Below are positions 1 to 11,000 of a DNA stretch of 64,000 nucleotides, in pieces. Positions within the stretch are counted from its first letter, which is position 1, and every line of letters begins with the position of its first letter. Below the pieces are notes generated by a model. It had not been told where the DNA came from, did not search any database, and was given only the letters and a program-made list of their open reading frames with translations. The stretch comes from Liriodendron chinense. Lineage: Eukaryota > Streptophyta > Magnoliopsida > Magnoliales > Magnoliaceae. Made by a program: the position numbers and the translations under genes. The stretch spans positions 1-64,000 of the forward strand of contig PVNU02001427.1 in NCBI GenBank assembly GCA_003013855.2, read 5' to 3'.

Positions 1-13
1 CGCTGTCTCCTCA

Positions 14-1754
14 TCAGACAATCTCTGATCGGCAAGCCAATCTCCTCGACATCATCTCACAATGATACCGAAGTGCAGAGATCTCAGACAGCAGATGGCC
101 ATGAGTGGCCAAAAGGAAGCAAGGATTAATGAAAGGGCGCTCCTCAAAAGGTTCATATGAAACCAGATGAAGAGCCAGCATCTCCAAGGATATCCTTCTC
201 ATCCTCATCAACAGTCTGGTGCCAGCAAGGGATACGTCGATACAAAGACTGCTCAGCAACTCAGTACTGATATGGGGCGGTCGCCATTGGAAAAGTCCGC
301 AGCTCAAAACCCAGCAAAATCAGCAGTCAAGTGACTCGCCCAAGAACAATCAATCCGGGTCCTGAAGTCAGAGGATCTAGAGGGAAGTGCTCGACGCCGA
401 TACCCGTGAAAGCGAAAAGAGGAACATCCTGCTCATATCCAAACTGCCGCAGGAATCGAATGGGATGATAAGAAAAGTAGGATCGAAAGCCTACCAACAT
501 CAGAGGAAGGCGGTGTGCATCACAAAGCACTGAGGAAGTGAAACCCAAGATGACTTCCAACGAACGTTCCAGTCACGAAGTTCAGCAAACATCCTGCGAT
601 ACAAGGGCTCGCTCATCCTAGCTGTATGAGGAAGAAACTCCATGATGTGTCGCATAAGGTCTGGGCAACGAGTGTCAGGAAAAGGTACAGGAATGGTCAA
701 CAAAGATGCTCCCATAGCCAGACCTGATCACAAGAAAGGAAAAGAAGTTCAGCTAAAGCAAAGCAATTCCCAACAAAGCAAAAAGAAGAAAAAGGTGCAG
801 AAAGGATACCTGAAGAAAGGCACAACAGCCGCGAAGGACACGAGTACGGCCCAGGGCGCAGTCGGTCAGCCCATTAAACAGCTCGGCCAAGATGAGAGAA
901 ATGATCCCCTGCCGTCGAATAGCTCGTCTCATCACCTCAAAAAGCAGAGGAGTCTGGGACTTGCGCCATCCCGAGAACAGCATCTCAGCGATCAAGCAGA
1001 ACATCAGTGCGTTCCGAGCAAAGGTAGAATCGGCCACACTCCAAGGACCCGAAAAAAGATCATACAGTAAGTCCAAGGAGAACACCACAGCATCCTGGCC
1101 GGTAGCTGCAGGCCGAACCAGATAGGGGATCCCGAACCAGTTCTGCGGTGTAGCAGTCTTCGGCGACGTCTTCGGCGAGAAATACTGAGAATAATCCCAG
1201 GGTAGGCCTGTCAAGCGTGCAAGCTCCTCCAAAGAAGGTCCCATCTCCATATCATTGAACACAAACAAGTTCAACGAAGGGACCCAATCAATCGAAGCAG
1301 CTCCGAGCATCCCTCCAATCAATATCAACTCTAGCCTATGAATCAAACTGCCAAAGCCATAGGACTCCAAATCCCGAATCTCATAAGCTGACAAGCTATC
1401 AAGCCAAGCAAGCAGCCGTGGCGAGCAAGAAGGACGAGGAAGCAGCTGACAAGTCCTCACTGGCACCCCCTCCAGAACAAAAGGCCCAAAAATCAATGAT
1501 GACTCATCGAGGATCAGAAGGCCGACGGGCGAAGGAGAAGGAAAATCTGGAACCTCTGCAGACTCGACAGCCCCTGACCTGCCCTCTGAAACGGCTATGT
1601 CTGACATAGTCGCATCACTGTCTGTAGTTGTCATAATCTCAGCCGCATGGGAAGACTCGCCCACCTCATGAACAGAGTGCGCAAAAGATTGACGATCAAA
1701 AGAAGGGCGATGCTCTCCATAAAAAAGGCGGCCAGCAAAGATCACACAGCACAT
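14..1754 (-). pseudogene. DUF7745 / plant-mobile-domain-like ORF, frameshifted, antisense in Tat-like element
   Basis: A 333-codon ORF (1754 to 753) continues through shorter ORFs at 715-500, 560-327 and 307-14 that alternate between two frames, so the original protein is broken by several indels. The longest part contains FVFNDMEMGPSLEELARL, which fits the 'F.D.E..PTLEEYERLLGLP' signature of plant DUF7745 proteins. A later segment, SYHPIRFLRQFGYEQ, fits the C-terminal 'Y.P.R.LRQFG..Q' motif. The function of this family is unknown; such domains are often carried by plant gypsy elements. No membrane segment or enzyme motif is evident. The reading direction is opposite to the host element. Family assignment is from memory of the motifs. 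Confidence 0.55.
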
Positions 1755-1789
1755 CGTGACATCCTGGCCAAACTGACCGTCGAAAAATG

Positions 1790-2590
1790 CATCTGAACCA
1801 TCAAAAAGGGTCCCGGCAACCCCAATCGAAGAATCAACGGTCAGTCTGGACCTACAGCCCCCTCCAGCAGGAAATCATGAATCCAGTCATCATCCTGGCC
1901 GATCAAAGGGATCATCGAGGCATCCACACCGTCCATAATCAGGGGGACATCATCAATGACTACATCAAGTCCACCCAAACAAGTATGCCGCACATCTCGG
2001 CCCTCATCAAGAGCATCCAAACCGTCAAAGGTATCATCTGAACCATCCGTACCATCCAAGCATGAGATCAGCCCATCTATGTCCATCATACCCCCATCAC
2101 CACCATCCATCACATCATCCATGTGGCCCACACTCAAGGGATGCATAGCCTCACCTATGTCCCACCTACCCATCCCATCCATACCATCCATTTCTCCCAT
2201 AATGAGGGGCCCATTCAAATCTGGAATTTCAGCATGGCTGCCATTAATGGGGCCATTCAAAGCTCCACCAACAACCATCTCTAGCCCCTCATCAATGCCC
2301 CCATTCAATGCCCCATCTCCACCATCCATTAAAGAAATCCCTCCATCATTAAAGCCTTCAATACTTTCTGAAGTGTGGGACCCACCATGGACAGCCCCCA
2401 CAACCCTTAAATCTCCACCATCCATTGCCCAAGAAAGGACAAAGCAAGATGAGGACAAGATGATGAGGAAAGAGGAGACAAAGAGAAGATTCATTGTTGG
2501 AATCGAACCTGAATGTACAGAGCAGGTGGGGACAGCAGCAACAGAGACCAGGGAATGTCCGAGCACGAGCCAGCCCAGGCCGCTCAAGAG
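1790..2590. repeat. Degenerate CCATCC-rich low-complexity tract
   Basis: About 0.8 kb is made of drifting CCATC/CATCC/CCCATT words. Both strands stay open for over 200 codons: a Ser/Pro-rich frame on plus and an Asp/Gly/Met-rich frame on minus. This follows from the absence of T-rich stop contexts and is not good evidence of a gene. The minus frame ends 87 bases before the ATG of the DUF7745-like ORF, so it could be a decayed leader or N-terminal extension of that ORF. Confidence 0.5.
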
Positions 2591-2768
2591 GCGAGCCCTG
2601 GGCGGCCTGCTCTAGGCCGCCCGTACGGACGCGGTTCCTCTCTCTCCGCGGGATTGGCTCCAGGGTTCTTGGTAGGTGAGACTGACAGTCCACGTCAGCA
2701 GATGGCGCTCCATGGGCCGCCCAAGGCTCCGGTCCACTCCAGATTTCGATTGAGGCTGATCAAGATCA

Positions 2769-2776
2769 TATAAAAG
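2769..2776 (+). promoter_or_regulatory. Possible TATA box (TATAAAAG)
   Basis: TATAAAAG lies just downstream of a GC-rich stretch, in an otherwise non-coding part of the Tat-like element. No ORF clearly depends on it. It could drive a transcript of the 3' repeat region or be chance. Confidence 0.25.
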
Positions 2777-3214
2777 GTGCCCCACCGGTCCAATCACGAA
2801 GCAATGCAGCCAGAACATGGTTGATCAAGTCAAAAAGAAGGAAAGGTGGTCAAGTGGGGGCCACAAGCAATCCAAGTCATTCAAAAATTAGATCATCATG
2901 ATCTAAACCATTGAAGAACCTGCATGAGCCATCAAACAACAAGATCAAAGGGCTGATCATCAAAAGAAGGGCCAGAATCCAAGATCTAATCATCAAGTGG
3001 GCCCACAAAGCCAAGTCAAGCAATCTGAGACGTTCAAGCCATCATCCGCACCATGGGAAGCCTTCTTAGCCTCACAAAACATCAAGGATAGATGCTCCAA
3101 AGCAAAGCTGAAGTCTGAAAAGGGCCCACAGGGCCAATTCAAGTAATTCGGACCACTCAAATCATAATCAGCCCCGTCAGAAGACAAACAAAGCAAGGTA
3201 AGTATGCCCAACCA

Positions 3215-3990
3215 TAAAAATTGGGTCCAAAGACCTTAAACTACGTCGGGATCAAGATCCCGAGGGACTTTTTAATAAAACCCGGTAGCAGTCTGGATCG
3301 TCGAATCAAGATCCGCTGATACTGGATATTTTCCAAAAAAGAACAAAAAATAGGTTTTCCCTGTCATGTACAGTTTTTGGGTCCGAAGACCTTAAACTAC
3401 GTCGGGATTAAGATCCCGAGGGATTTTTAATAAAAACCAGCATCGATCCCAGCCGTTCAGGCCAAGATCTAATGATCTGGATCATTTCGAAAAAAAAAAT
3501 GTGTTTGCCCCCTTTTGTACAGTTTCTGGTCTGAAGACCTTAAACTACATCGGGAACAAAAATCCCGAGAGATTTCCAATAAAAACCAGTGTCAATCTTG
3601 ACCGTTCAAAATTGAGATTTTATGACCTGGAACAGTTTTCGAAAAATCACAAAAAAAGAATGTACTTTCAGCATGTACATAAAGTTTTTTTTATGGTCCG
3701 AAGACCTTAAACTACACTGGGATTAATTTCTCGGGGGACCTTTTCCTGCTTTCAACAAAAATCGGCATCGGCCTTGACCTCTCGGATCAAGTTTCAATAA
3801 CCCGGATCATTTTCAAAAATACCAAAAAGATTTCAAGCTTTTCATAAAACCAGCATCAACTTCGATTGCTTGAGTTGAACTCTGGAACCTTTAAAAAAAA
3901 AAAAAAATTTCACCATCAATTTCAACTGCACAAATTCATCTCCAGCGGTCCGAAGACCTAAAACTACACTGGGATTAACTTCTCGGGGGC
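3215..3990 (+). repeat. Tandem array, about 150-170 bp period, Tat-like element 1
   Basis: The core 'ggtccgaagaccttaaacta' recurs near 3222, 3379, 3528, 3694 and 3946. Each core is followed by 'gggatcaagatcccgaggga', 'aataaaaaccggcatc' and a poly-A/poly-T segment. Units differ by substitutions and small indels. The same array occurs at 60538-61590 in the second Tat-like element. It lies between the pol end and the 3' LTR, where Tat elements typically carry variable tandem repeats. Confidence 0.85.
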
Positions 3991-4549
3991 TTTCTTTCCT
4001 AACCTGTCCCGGACATGGCTGACACTTGATCGTACGGGTGTCCGAAATCTTTTAAATAGGTGAAGGCTGAGGTGGGCAGAGCTCCGCAACCCTGTTCGTG
4101 TTGAACGCACCGTGATAGACAACCTTGATTTGGAAGTCGCTGTTGAATCTGACGGATGTTCCCTGTTCCTAAAACTCATGAAGGGGAATAAGGCTGTTGG
4201 GAGGTGGAGCGCACCCTCACGGAATTGTGAGCAACGTAAGGCCCCAAACTGGATTGACTAAGGGAAATGTGAGGATGTGGCTCATTTTGTGGCCGAAGGA
4301 GTCCGTTGGACGATACGTGGTCTATGTGCATTGCACATGAGGAACAGGCAACTTTGTGGGTGTGTTGACTGAAAACCCTCAAGATCCCCTCATTCGAAGA
4401 TGTAAAACTACGGCACTTAACTGTGTGAGACTCGTCTTGCTCGCTGACGTAAAATGGATCGGGTGCCTTACCAGCAGTAGAAGCTGGAAATGGATGAAAA
4501 TTCCATACTTTTCCCTGCATTTCAGAAAAATCTCAAAATACCAAAACAT

Positions 4550-4775
4550 TGCAAAATCACCTTTTCAAAAATCACAAAAATATTTCCCTTGTTTTCATCA
4601 AAATATTGTCAAAAATCAAAAAAATATTTCCCTTGCTTTCAATCAAAATCTTGTAAAAAATCACAAAAATATTTCCCTTGCTTTCAACAAAATATTGTTA
4701 AAAATCACAAAAATATTTCTTTTTCTTTTAAAGAAAATATTTCAAAAATCACAAAAAATATTTCCTGTGTTTTCA
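4550..4775 (+). repeat. Short AT-rich tandem repeat, about 50 bp period
   Basis: Four to five copies of a unit read 'atcacaaaaatatttccctt' followed by 'gctttcaa.aaaat'. The matching place in the second element (62275-62400) has two differently arranged copies, so copy number changes between elements. Confidence 0.7.
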
Positions 4776-5699
4776 ATAAACCGATCTCTATCCTGACCTC
4801 TCAGGTAAAGATTCGGACCCAAATATTTGCAAAAATCACAAAAATTGTCAGTATCCCCAGCACTACACTTCAGGAGTCTTGAACTCCGCTCACTTCACAG
4901 TTTGGGATGACAGATCCGATCGCCCGCAAATTGGAATCTTGACAAAAAACGGGCAACCAAACACCATCTCAATCACATGTATGCCCAGAAGAACATCTTG
5001 AAGTCGGATAACATCCTCGTACATTCTCATTCGCAAAGAAATAGCATCTTGGGACGATGGACCTGATCGACCACGGGTCGGGATCTTGACCAACCCGCTG
5101 ACCAAACATCCGCATAAAAAAGAAAAAACCCCAGGGGAGCACAACCCTGGAAGCAATAAGCTTAAAATTCTCGGCATCTCCAGCAAAAGCAAAATCATCA
5201 AACTGAAAGAGAATGAGCCAAGCCATGCATTCATCATGCATCTCCATGCATCAGCATCCATCGCATCAATCATCATGTTTACCTACTTTCAAAATAAAAG
5301 TCGGTTAGCCAAAGACCCCACAGGCATCCCTAGTGGAGGCGCATGCAAACCAGATTTCCATTTCAAAAAGAGAAAAAAAATATTCCTAGTTGAAAATAAA
5401 AACCCCACGGAGTATCACTCCCCAGAGTGGGTGCCTTTTCAAAAATCCAAAAAATATTTTTCCAGTAGAACGTTCTGCCTCCAACACGCCAGGAGATCTT
5501 CCATATCTCTGGGTAGGAGCCGACGCAAAAATCAAATAAGATCCGATGTCTCGCGGTTTCCCCGGAGATCATCGGATCCAATGCACTCAAAGTACGGTCG
5601 AACTGAACTCCAGTATCAGTGCGGTCGTACCACATGCCAAGATACGAAAAGATGAAAAGCCAAAAGGCTCGGTCACAAAAACCATTTGAACAGGTGGAA

Positions 5700-6620
5700 A
5701 CGATGAATTGTAACCTAAGTATCAAAATCAGCAGATTGGGTGGAAAGAGTTCACCCGCCCATACTTAGGCGTGGATGCCTGAAGTACCTTGACTGAGTCC
5801 AAGTCGGCGTAGTAGAATCCCGTAAGACTATCGGACGCAGGGCGTCTAACCACTTTGACAGTCAAGCGAAACAAGTACTCCTGGAGTGATCTGGGAAAAC
5901 ATCAAACATCACACAATCAGTCTTAGGGTCAGCAACCTCGTAAGACTACGGACGCAGAGGCTCTGCTGTACCTTTCTGATGTTAGTACCGATCGGGAATG
6001 GAAGGGTTGCGATTGGGTACCCAGGTTGCAGCAAACTGCAGGGACAATCGCAACGTTTTCTCCAAACTCCCGCGGTATGTGCGAGTTATCAATTTTCAGA
6101 CAATCAACTGACTCAGATACAAAGGACAACAAAGATTTCAGACCACAATCGAGGAAAGAATGAATTGCAAACCAAGCATCGAAACCAGCAGATCGGGTGG
6201 AAAAAGCCCACCCACACATACCTAGGCGTGGATGCCTGAAGTACCTTGACTGAGTCCAAGTCGGCGTAGTAGAATCCCGTAAGACTATCGGACGCATGGC
6301 GTCTAACCACTTTGACAGTTAAGCGAAACAAGTACTCCTGGAGTGATCTGGGAGAACATTGAACATACAATCAATCACAGGGTCAGTAACCTCGTAAGAC
6401 TGGCGACGTAGAGGCTCTGCTGTACCTTTCCGATGTTAGTACCGATCGGGAATGGAAGGGTTGCGATTAGGTACCCAGGTTGTAGCAAACTGCAGGAACA
6501 ATCGCAACGTTTTCTCCAAACTCCCGCGGTATGTACGAGTGATCGACTTCCAGACGATCAACTGGCACAGATGCAAAAGCAAGCAAAGATTTCAGACCAT
6601 GATCTATGAATGACCGGGTC
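5700..6620 (+). repeat. Two tandem units of about 457 bp
   Basis: The marker 'gcgtggatgcctgaagtacc' occurs at 5769 and 6226, and long stretches around it match. Shared landmarks include 'actcctggagtgatctggga', 'accgatcgggaatggaaggg' and 'caaactcccgcggtatgt'. A related unit appears near 63390 in the second Tat-like element. No coding potential is convincing. Confidence 0.8.
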
Positions 6621-6899
6621 AGAAGTGGGGTGTCCACTCGCTTTGAAATTCGGTTGCAAGCAACCTCTGCCAAAGAGGGGCATCTGTAGACACCCCACCT
6701 TCGGCTACACTGTTGGTAGAGATAGCTGGTTGAATGGAGGATCGTACCCCCAAATCCCAAATCCGAAATCCAAACTCAGCCAAACTCACCCTTGTAAGCC
6801 CCATTCCATAGCCCAGTTCAAGCCTGAACCCAGTCAACCCAGTCCTAAACATCAGCCTGAAAAACCCCCATAAGAAAAGCCAGTCAAAAAATCCCAAAA

Positions 6900-7035
6900 G
6901 AGTCAAACTCACTGAGTCAACCCACTGAGTCAACCCACTGAGTCAACCCGCTGAGTCAAAACACCGAGTCAACCCGTCGAGTCAAATCACCGAGTCGACC
7001 CGCTGAGTCAACTCACTGAGTCGACCCAGCGAGTC
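6900..7035 (+). promoter_or_regulatory. TGAGTCA motif array in LTR U3
   Basis: About nine units of roughly 15 bases read CTGAGTCAACCC with variants CGAGTCAAC and TGAGTCGACC. TGAGTCA is the palindromic GCN4-type bZIP site. The array ends about 115 bases upstream of the TATA box. The equivalent place in the other Tat LTR (53520-53570) holds only about four units. A regulatory role is inference. Confidence 0.6.
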
Positions 7036-7149
7036 AAACAGCAGCCCTGAGGGTGCGACCGTACCTCGCTGGAAATCGAGGAACGGCCGTACGGGCGGCC
7101 CATAGCAGGCCGCCCAAAAATAATTACGAGCTCTGCCACTGCTCGCTGC

Positions 7150-7157
7150 TATAAATA
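7150..7157 (+). promoter_or_regulatory. LTR TATA box (TATAAATA)
   Basis: TATAAATA is followed by a C-rich run, and this context is conserved in the second Tat LTR at 53789-53796. It marks the likely U3/R promoter of the element. Confidence 0.65.
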
Positions 7158-7467
7158 CCCCCCTCCCCTTCTCATTTCAGCATCCCTTCAAGTCCAGCCA
7201 GTCCGGGTGCGGTCCGAGTCTTCCTTCACCCCTTAGCCCATTTTCCCACCAAGGAAAGCCCGAGTGAGGAGAGCCTAGCCCTGGTCCAGCCCAGCCTGAC
7301 CACTGGTCCAAGCCTCCCAAGCCATCCAAGTCTTGATCCAGCCACTCGAAGCCAACCCTTGCGACGCCTCCGTCCATCCAGCTATTCTTTTTCCAGCATC
7401 ATCTCATTTGCATCTAGCATAAGTGCAACATTTACTTTTCTTCCAACCCCCCTGCTTCACTATAAGC

Positions 7468-7753
7468 ACCTTGATTATTCAAGCACACTGCATATGTCTT
7501 AAATTAAGCACCTGTCAGTTCGAGCGTATGCTCTGGGCTTGCCCGTTGTTGGAACCTGCCCATCAGAAACTCTTACTGTTCAGACCTGCATTCATGCTTC
7601 ACCATAAAACACCTTGATCATTCAAGCACACTGCATACGTCTTACATTAAGCACCTGTCAGTTCGAGCGTACGCTCTGGGCTTGCCCGTTGTTGGAACCT
7701 GCCCATCAGAAACTCTTACTGTTCAGACCAGCATTCATGCATCATGTCATCTA
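7468..7753 (+). repeat. 143-bp tandem duplication inside the LTR
   Basis: Units start at 7468 and 7611 with 'accttgat'. They share 'ttcaagcacactgcata', 'cacctgtcagttcgagcgta' and 'aactcttactgttcagacc'. Copies are nearly identical, so the duplication is recent relative to the divergence from the second Tat LTR, where a more diverged double unit is seen (54110-54300). Confidence 0.8.
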
Positions 7754-8198
7754 TGAGAATGTACGAGGATTAAAACAGACTTTCAAGTATTAGTTCGATT
7801 CTGTGAAGTAGAGACCGTACTTCGGTACGGGCAGTGTGTGGGGTGCTTAACCTCTTCCCACCTTGTAACCGTGATCCCTTACCTCGAATCTCTGGCTGCA
7901 GATCAAAATGAGTCATTTTAGAGGAAGGAATCTTCGGATCCCCTTCTCTAACATTTCTATGGGGTCTAGCCGACTGTAGATTCGAAGTAATTGGCTAGTG
8001 GCGACTCTGGTCTTATATAAACTCACTTAAACACATCCAGCTTAACACGACAACCAAACAAAGCCCTCGAGAACGAGGCAAGCCAGTGGCACAAACGGCG
8101 ATTTCGCACTCACGCATCCTCCTCTCCTTCTTTTCCCGAAAGGGGAAGGGACGAGAACGTCGTGTGGGAGCGCGGAAACGGCGAGGGTCCACAGCACC

Positions 8199-8380
8199 CT
8201 AAGAACTTTTTAATGGTAGGATGGTCAATCACCACTGTTTCTTATGGTATGGTCCACCTGATAATTGGATCTGCTTCTTTTTTGGGTTAATACTCTAAAA
8301 TGATGTGGAAAATCAGATGGACGGAGTTGATATATAATACATACATAAAGGTGGGGTGTCACCTAATCCGCTATCCTATA
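8199..8380. repeat. Half copy of the GGATTGC foldback repeat
   Basis: The segment holds 'aagaactttttaatggt', 'tatggtccacctga' and 'tctaaaatgatgtggaaaa', the right-arm words of the full copies at 9039-9595 and 12698-13183. The left arm is missing, which suggests the Tat-like element inserted inside this copy. Confidence 0.6.
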
Positions 8381-9038
8381 GCTTATATGAGGCATATGAA
8401 TCCTCACATCAGCACGTATTTCTCATAAATTTCTCGGCATAGAAATTTCTCACGATTTTGAAATTTTGAGGTTTTGTAGATATTATGGGGAGAATCTCAC
8501 CGAAAATAAAAATATTAGAAAAGTTTATTGTAAATTAATAAATATATTTAGAATTCAAATATATATTTATATAACAATTTCTTTATAGTTTCTACTACTT
8601 TCCATGATAATATATATCACTATAAAAACATGATATTTAAAAATCAACCAATGTTTTAAAACTCCTGATAATATTATTTAGTGTATTTATACATGATAAT
8701 ATCACGAGATTTTCAAAATTTCATTGATATTTTTACACTGGTATCAGCTTAGCACATGGTGTAAAATCCTAGCTAGGTTGGTTCCACTAATTTAATGCTT
8801 TTGAGGAATTCGTATGGTTAATCTCATTAAGTTGACCATAATTCAACAAATAAATGGAGGGGTGAGAAAACTTTCTTTACCAGCGGATTTACATGTTAGG
8901 ACCCCACATGATGTACGGCTTCAATCTCATGCCAGTATGCTATGTTGGCCCATTTGGTGTTTACATGAACTGCCTTGTAACCACTCCAATGTGAGCTTAT
9001 AAAACCTCACAAATTCTAATTAATGCATCAAGTTGAAT
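8381..9038. other. AT-rich intergenic DNA, no gene seen
   Basis: The stretch is AT-rich with scattered 'ataatat' words. No long ORF, RNA gene or clear transposon end was recognised. Confidence 0.5.
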
Positions 9039-9595
9039 CGGATTGCATCCTGCCCGTCCAGGCAGGGGCTCTATGGGCCACCCTGATGTATGGTCTTATC
9101 CATGCCGATATCATTTTTTGATATATGCCAAAAAATGAGGATCTCCAAGTCTCAAGTGGACCAAACCACAAGAAGCAGCAGTGATAATGATGCTTACTGT
9201 TGAAAACTTCCTAGGACCTACTGTGATGCTATTTTAACATCTAACCAGTTTATAAGGTCACACATACCTAGATGAAGGAAAAACACTGACCCTGCAGGGA
9301 TCAAGTGCCCATGTGGTGTGAGTGGGTGGGTGGGTAAAAAAAAAAAAAAGAAGAAAAAAAGAAAAGGGAAGATGAAGGGAAAACAAAAATGTAAGCTTGA
9401 TCCAAAACTCCTATGCCCCTAAGAAGTTTTTAATGGTGGCCGTTCAATCCCCTTTGTATGGTCCACTTGAGCCTTGGATCGGTCTAATGTTTGGGTTCAT
9501 GCTCTAAAATGATATGGAAAAATGGAAACAGTGTTGATAAAGCCCATACATCACGGTGGGCCCCACAAAGCCCTTGCCTGAAAGGATTTCCATCC
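9039..9595. mobile_element. Foldback (MITE-like) element, GGATTGC family, copy 1
   Basis: The left end CGGATTGCATCCTGCC and the right end GGCAAGGGC..GGATTTCCATCC pair as imperfect inverted repeats. The arms continue inward: 'tcaagtggaccaaaccac' on the left faces 'tatggtccacttgagcc' on the right. The centre holds 'aaggtcacacatacctagat' and a purine tract. No coding capacity and no clear target duplication are seen. Related copies lie at 12698-13183, 24861-25245 and 48881-49300. Confidence 0.65.
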
Positions 9596-10055
9596 AAGTG
9601 GGGGAAAGTATGCAATCCACTTCCCCATCGAGTAGCTTTGTAATAAATTAAGAACAATACGAGAGAGTAAATTATCTTTACGTACATTACACATTATGCT
9701 GCTACTTCCAATGAAAATGACAAAAATGTTGTGGAATTGTTTAGGATGAAGGATTTGGGGCAGGGGCTTGCAAAATCCATGGAATTAAATCTTCATTGTT
9801 TGTTTTTTGTGGCGTTTGTCAAATGGGTAAAATTTTCAAATCCATACCCATGTAAACCTATAGATTTGAGTCAAGCAAATCTACAGAAAAACAAGATCAG
9901 AAAGACCAATAAGTGGAGTAAAAGAGTTGTCTAAATTTTGATTTCTCAGTTTAGATGTATTATGAACAAAAAATTATGCGTATTTGATTATTTGACTATC
10001 GAGTTGGTGAAGTACATTTACTGAGTAGGTAAAAAATGAAAAATATTCATTAATC

Positions 10056-10513
10056 CACTACACCAAAATCGCTATTTAGGATCGGCTGTCTTTGGTTTAA
10101 TTAGGAATGACATACAGTTCTAAACCATTTCTAAAAACATGTTTTGACGGCGGGTTGCATCCTACCCTCTCGGACGATAATCTGTCTGGGCAAGGCTCTA
10201 TGGGGCCCACTGGGATGTAAGGGTTCTATTCAGCCATCCATTCATATTTACAGATCATTCTAAGCTATAAACCCAAAAATGAGGCAAAACCAATGCTTAA
10301 GTGGACCATAAAGTGGGGATTGAACACCCACCATTAAAAACTTCTTGGGAGCTGCAAAAGTTTCATATCAAGCTGATATTTGTGTTTTCACTTCATCCAA
10401 ATCTACATGACTATAAAAAACTTCTCGGGAGCTGCAGAATTTCGGTCATGAACCATTCTAAATTCTTCCAAAACGGCTTTCAATCGTTCCTAGTAACCGA
10501 TTTTGGTGTAGTG
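10056..10513. mobile_element. CACTA-type non-autonomous element (458 bp)
   Basis: Termini are CACTACACCAAAATCG and its exact inverse CGATTTTGGTGTAGTG. CACTA ends are diagnostic of the En/Spm superfamily. The flanking 3-mers, ATC and GTC, match at two of three bases, so the target duplication is imperfect. The inside contains about 200 bp of the foldback family (10147-10345), so one repeat is nested in the other. No transposase is present. Confidence 0.65.
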
Positions 10514-10519
10514 GTCGTC

Positions 10520-11000
10520 TTTCAACAAATGTTCTTGAATTAGAAGTTAGGATTGTTCAACAAGCTGATTCTGGGAGTGAGGCTGGGTAATAGTGAATTT
10601 CATATTTTAGTCTGTTTAACTCAATCGAGCCATCTGAAATACAATTGTAACAGAAATACCAACACTGATTTTGTGCTAAAAAGGCTTCTTTAACTTTGAT
10701 ACCGATTGTTGTAGAAAAATATCCACACTGATCGATACAAAGCAAAGCAAAACCACCAATGAAAAAGTGCCAAACAAATAATTTGAGAGCTAAGAAAAAA
10801 CAAAAAAAAAAAATCAAAAAAGGAAATAAAAAAATACAAGAGGTACAAATATTTACATGATTCAATAATATACCTTTGCCTATTAGGCCGTAACACATGG
10901 CTTTTTCTTTATTAGAATAAGAGAAAACAAAAATGTTCTTACTCTCGCTTCCACTATACAAGAACTATCTCACCAAGGAATATTCTAGAAGAATGCACCA
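10520..11000 (-). repeat. Possible copia LTR edge with PBS-like word
   Basis: 'ctttgatacc' followed by TGTTGTAGAAAAA looks like a minus-strand LTR end beside a TGGTATCA-type primer binding site. A 134-codon hydrophobic minus ORF in this stretch (10961-10557) resembles no known family and comes from a T-rich strand. No second LTR or coding remnant was found. Confidence 0.25.

Larger units (their letters stand above)
1..8193 (+). mobile_element. Tat-like Ty3/gypsy retrotransposon 1, 3' part (left end outside window)
   Basis: The element is recognised by its 3' LTR (6685-8193) and by a long repeat-rich 3' region (about 3200-6680) that also occurs in the element at 53301-63538. That second copy carries a tRNA-Arg-type PBS and a Tat-like pol end, which fixes the lineage of both. 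A purine-rich stretch ending GAGGGGCATC precedes the LTR as the likely polypurine tract. Gag and pol must lie left of the window. An antisense DUF7745-like ORF sits upstream of the 3' repeats; extra ORFs near the 3' LTR, sometimes antisense, are known in Tat elements. The DNA right of the LTR (8199-8380) is half of a foldback repeat, so the element probably inserted into one. Joining the ORF region to the LTR as one element is inference. Confidence 0.7.
6685..8193 (+). repeat. 3' LTR of Tat-like element 1 (1509 bp)
   Basis: It begins TGTAGACACC and ends GGGTCCACA, i.e. TG...CA. The same start and end occur in the LTR at 53301-54719. It contains a TGAGTCA motif array in U3, a TATAAATA box at 7150 and a 143-bp internal duplication downstream. 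It is preceded by a purine-rich tract. The other LTR of this element lies left of the window, so age and target duplication cannot be judged. Confidence 0.85.

Noticed and set aside
1841..2615. Overlapping long ORFs on both strands (Asp/Gly/Met-rich minus, Ser/Pro-rich plus)
   Set aside because: Both result from a degenerate CCATCC tract; composition is extreme and no domain is recognisable.
3215..3990. CRISPR-like spaced repeats
   Set aside because: Eukaryotic retrotransposon context; units are long and diverged and the spacers are homologous to each other.
10557..10961. 134-codon hydrophobic minus ORF
   Set aside because: The Phe/Leu-rich part comes from poly-A/T sequence; no start context, domain or neighbour supports it.
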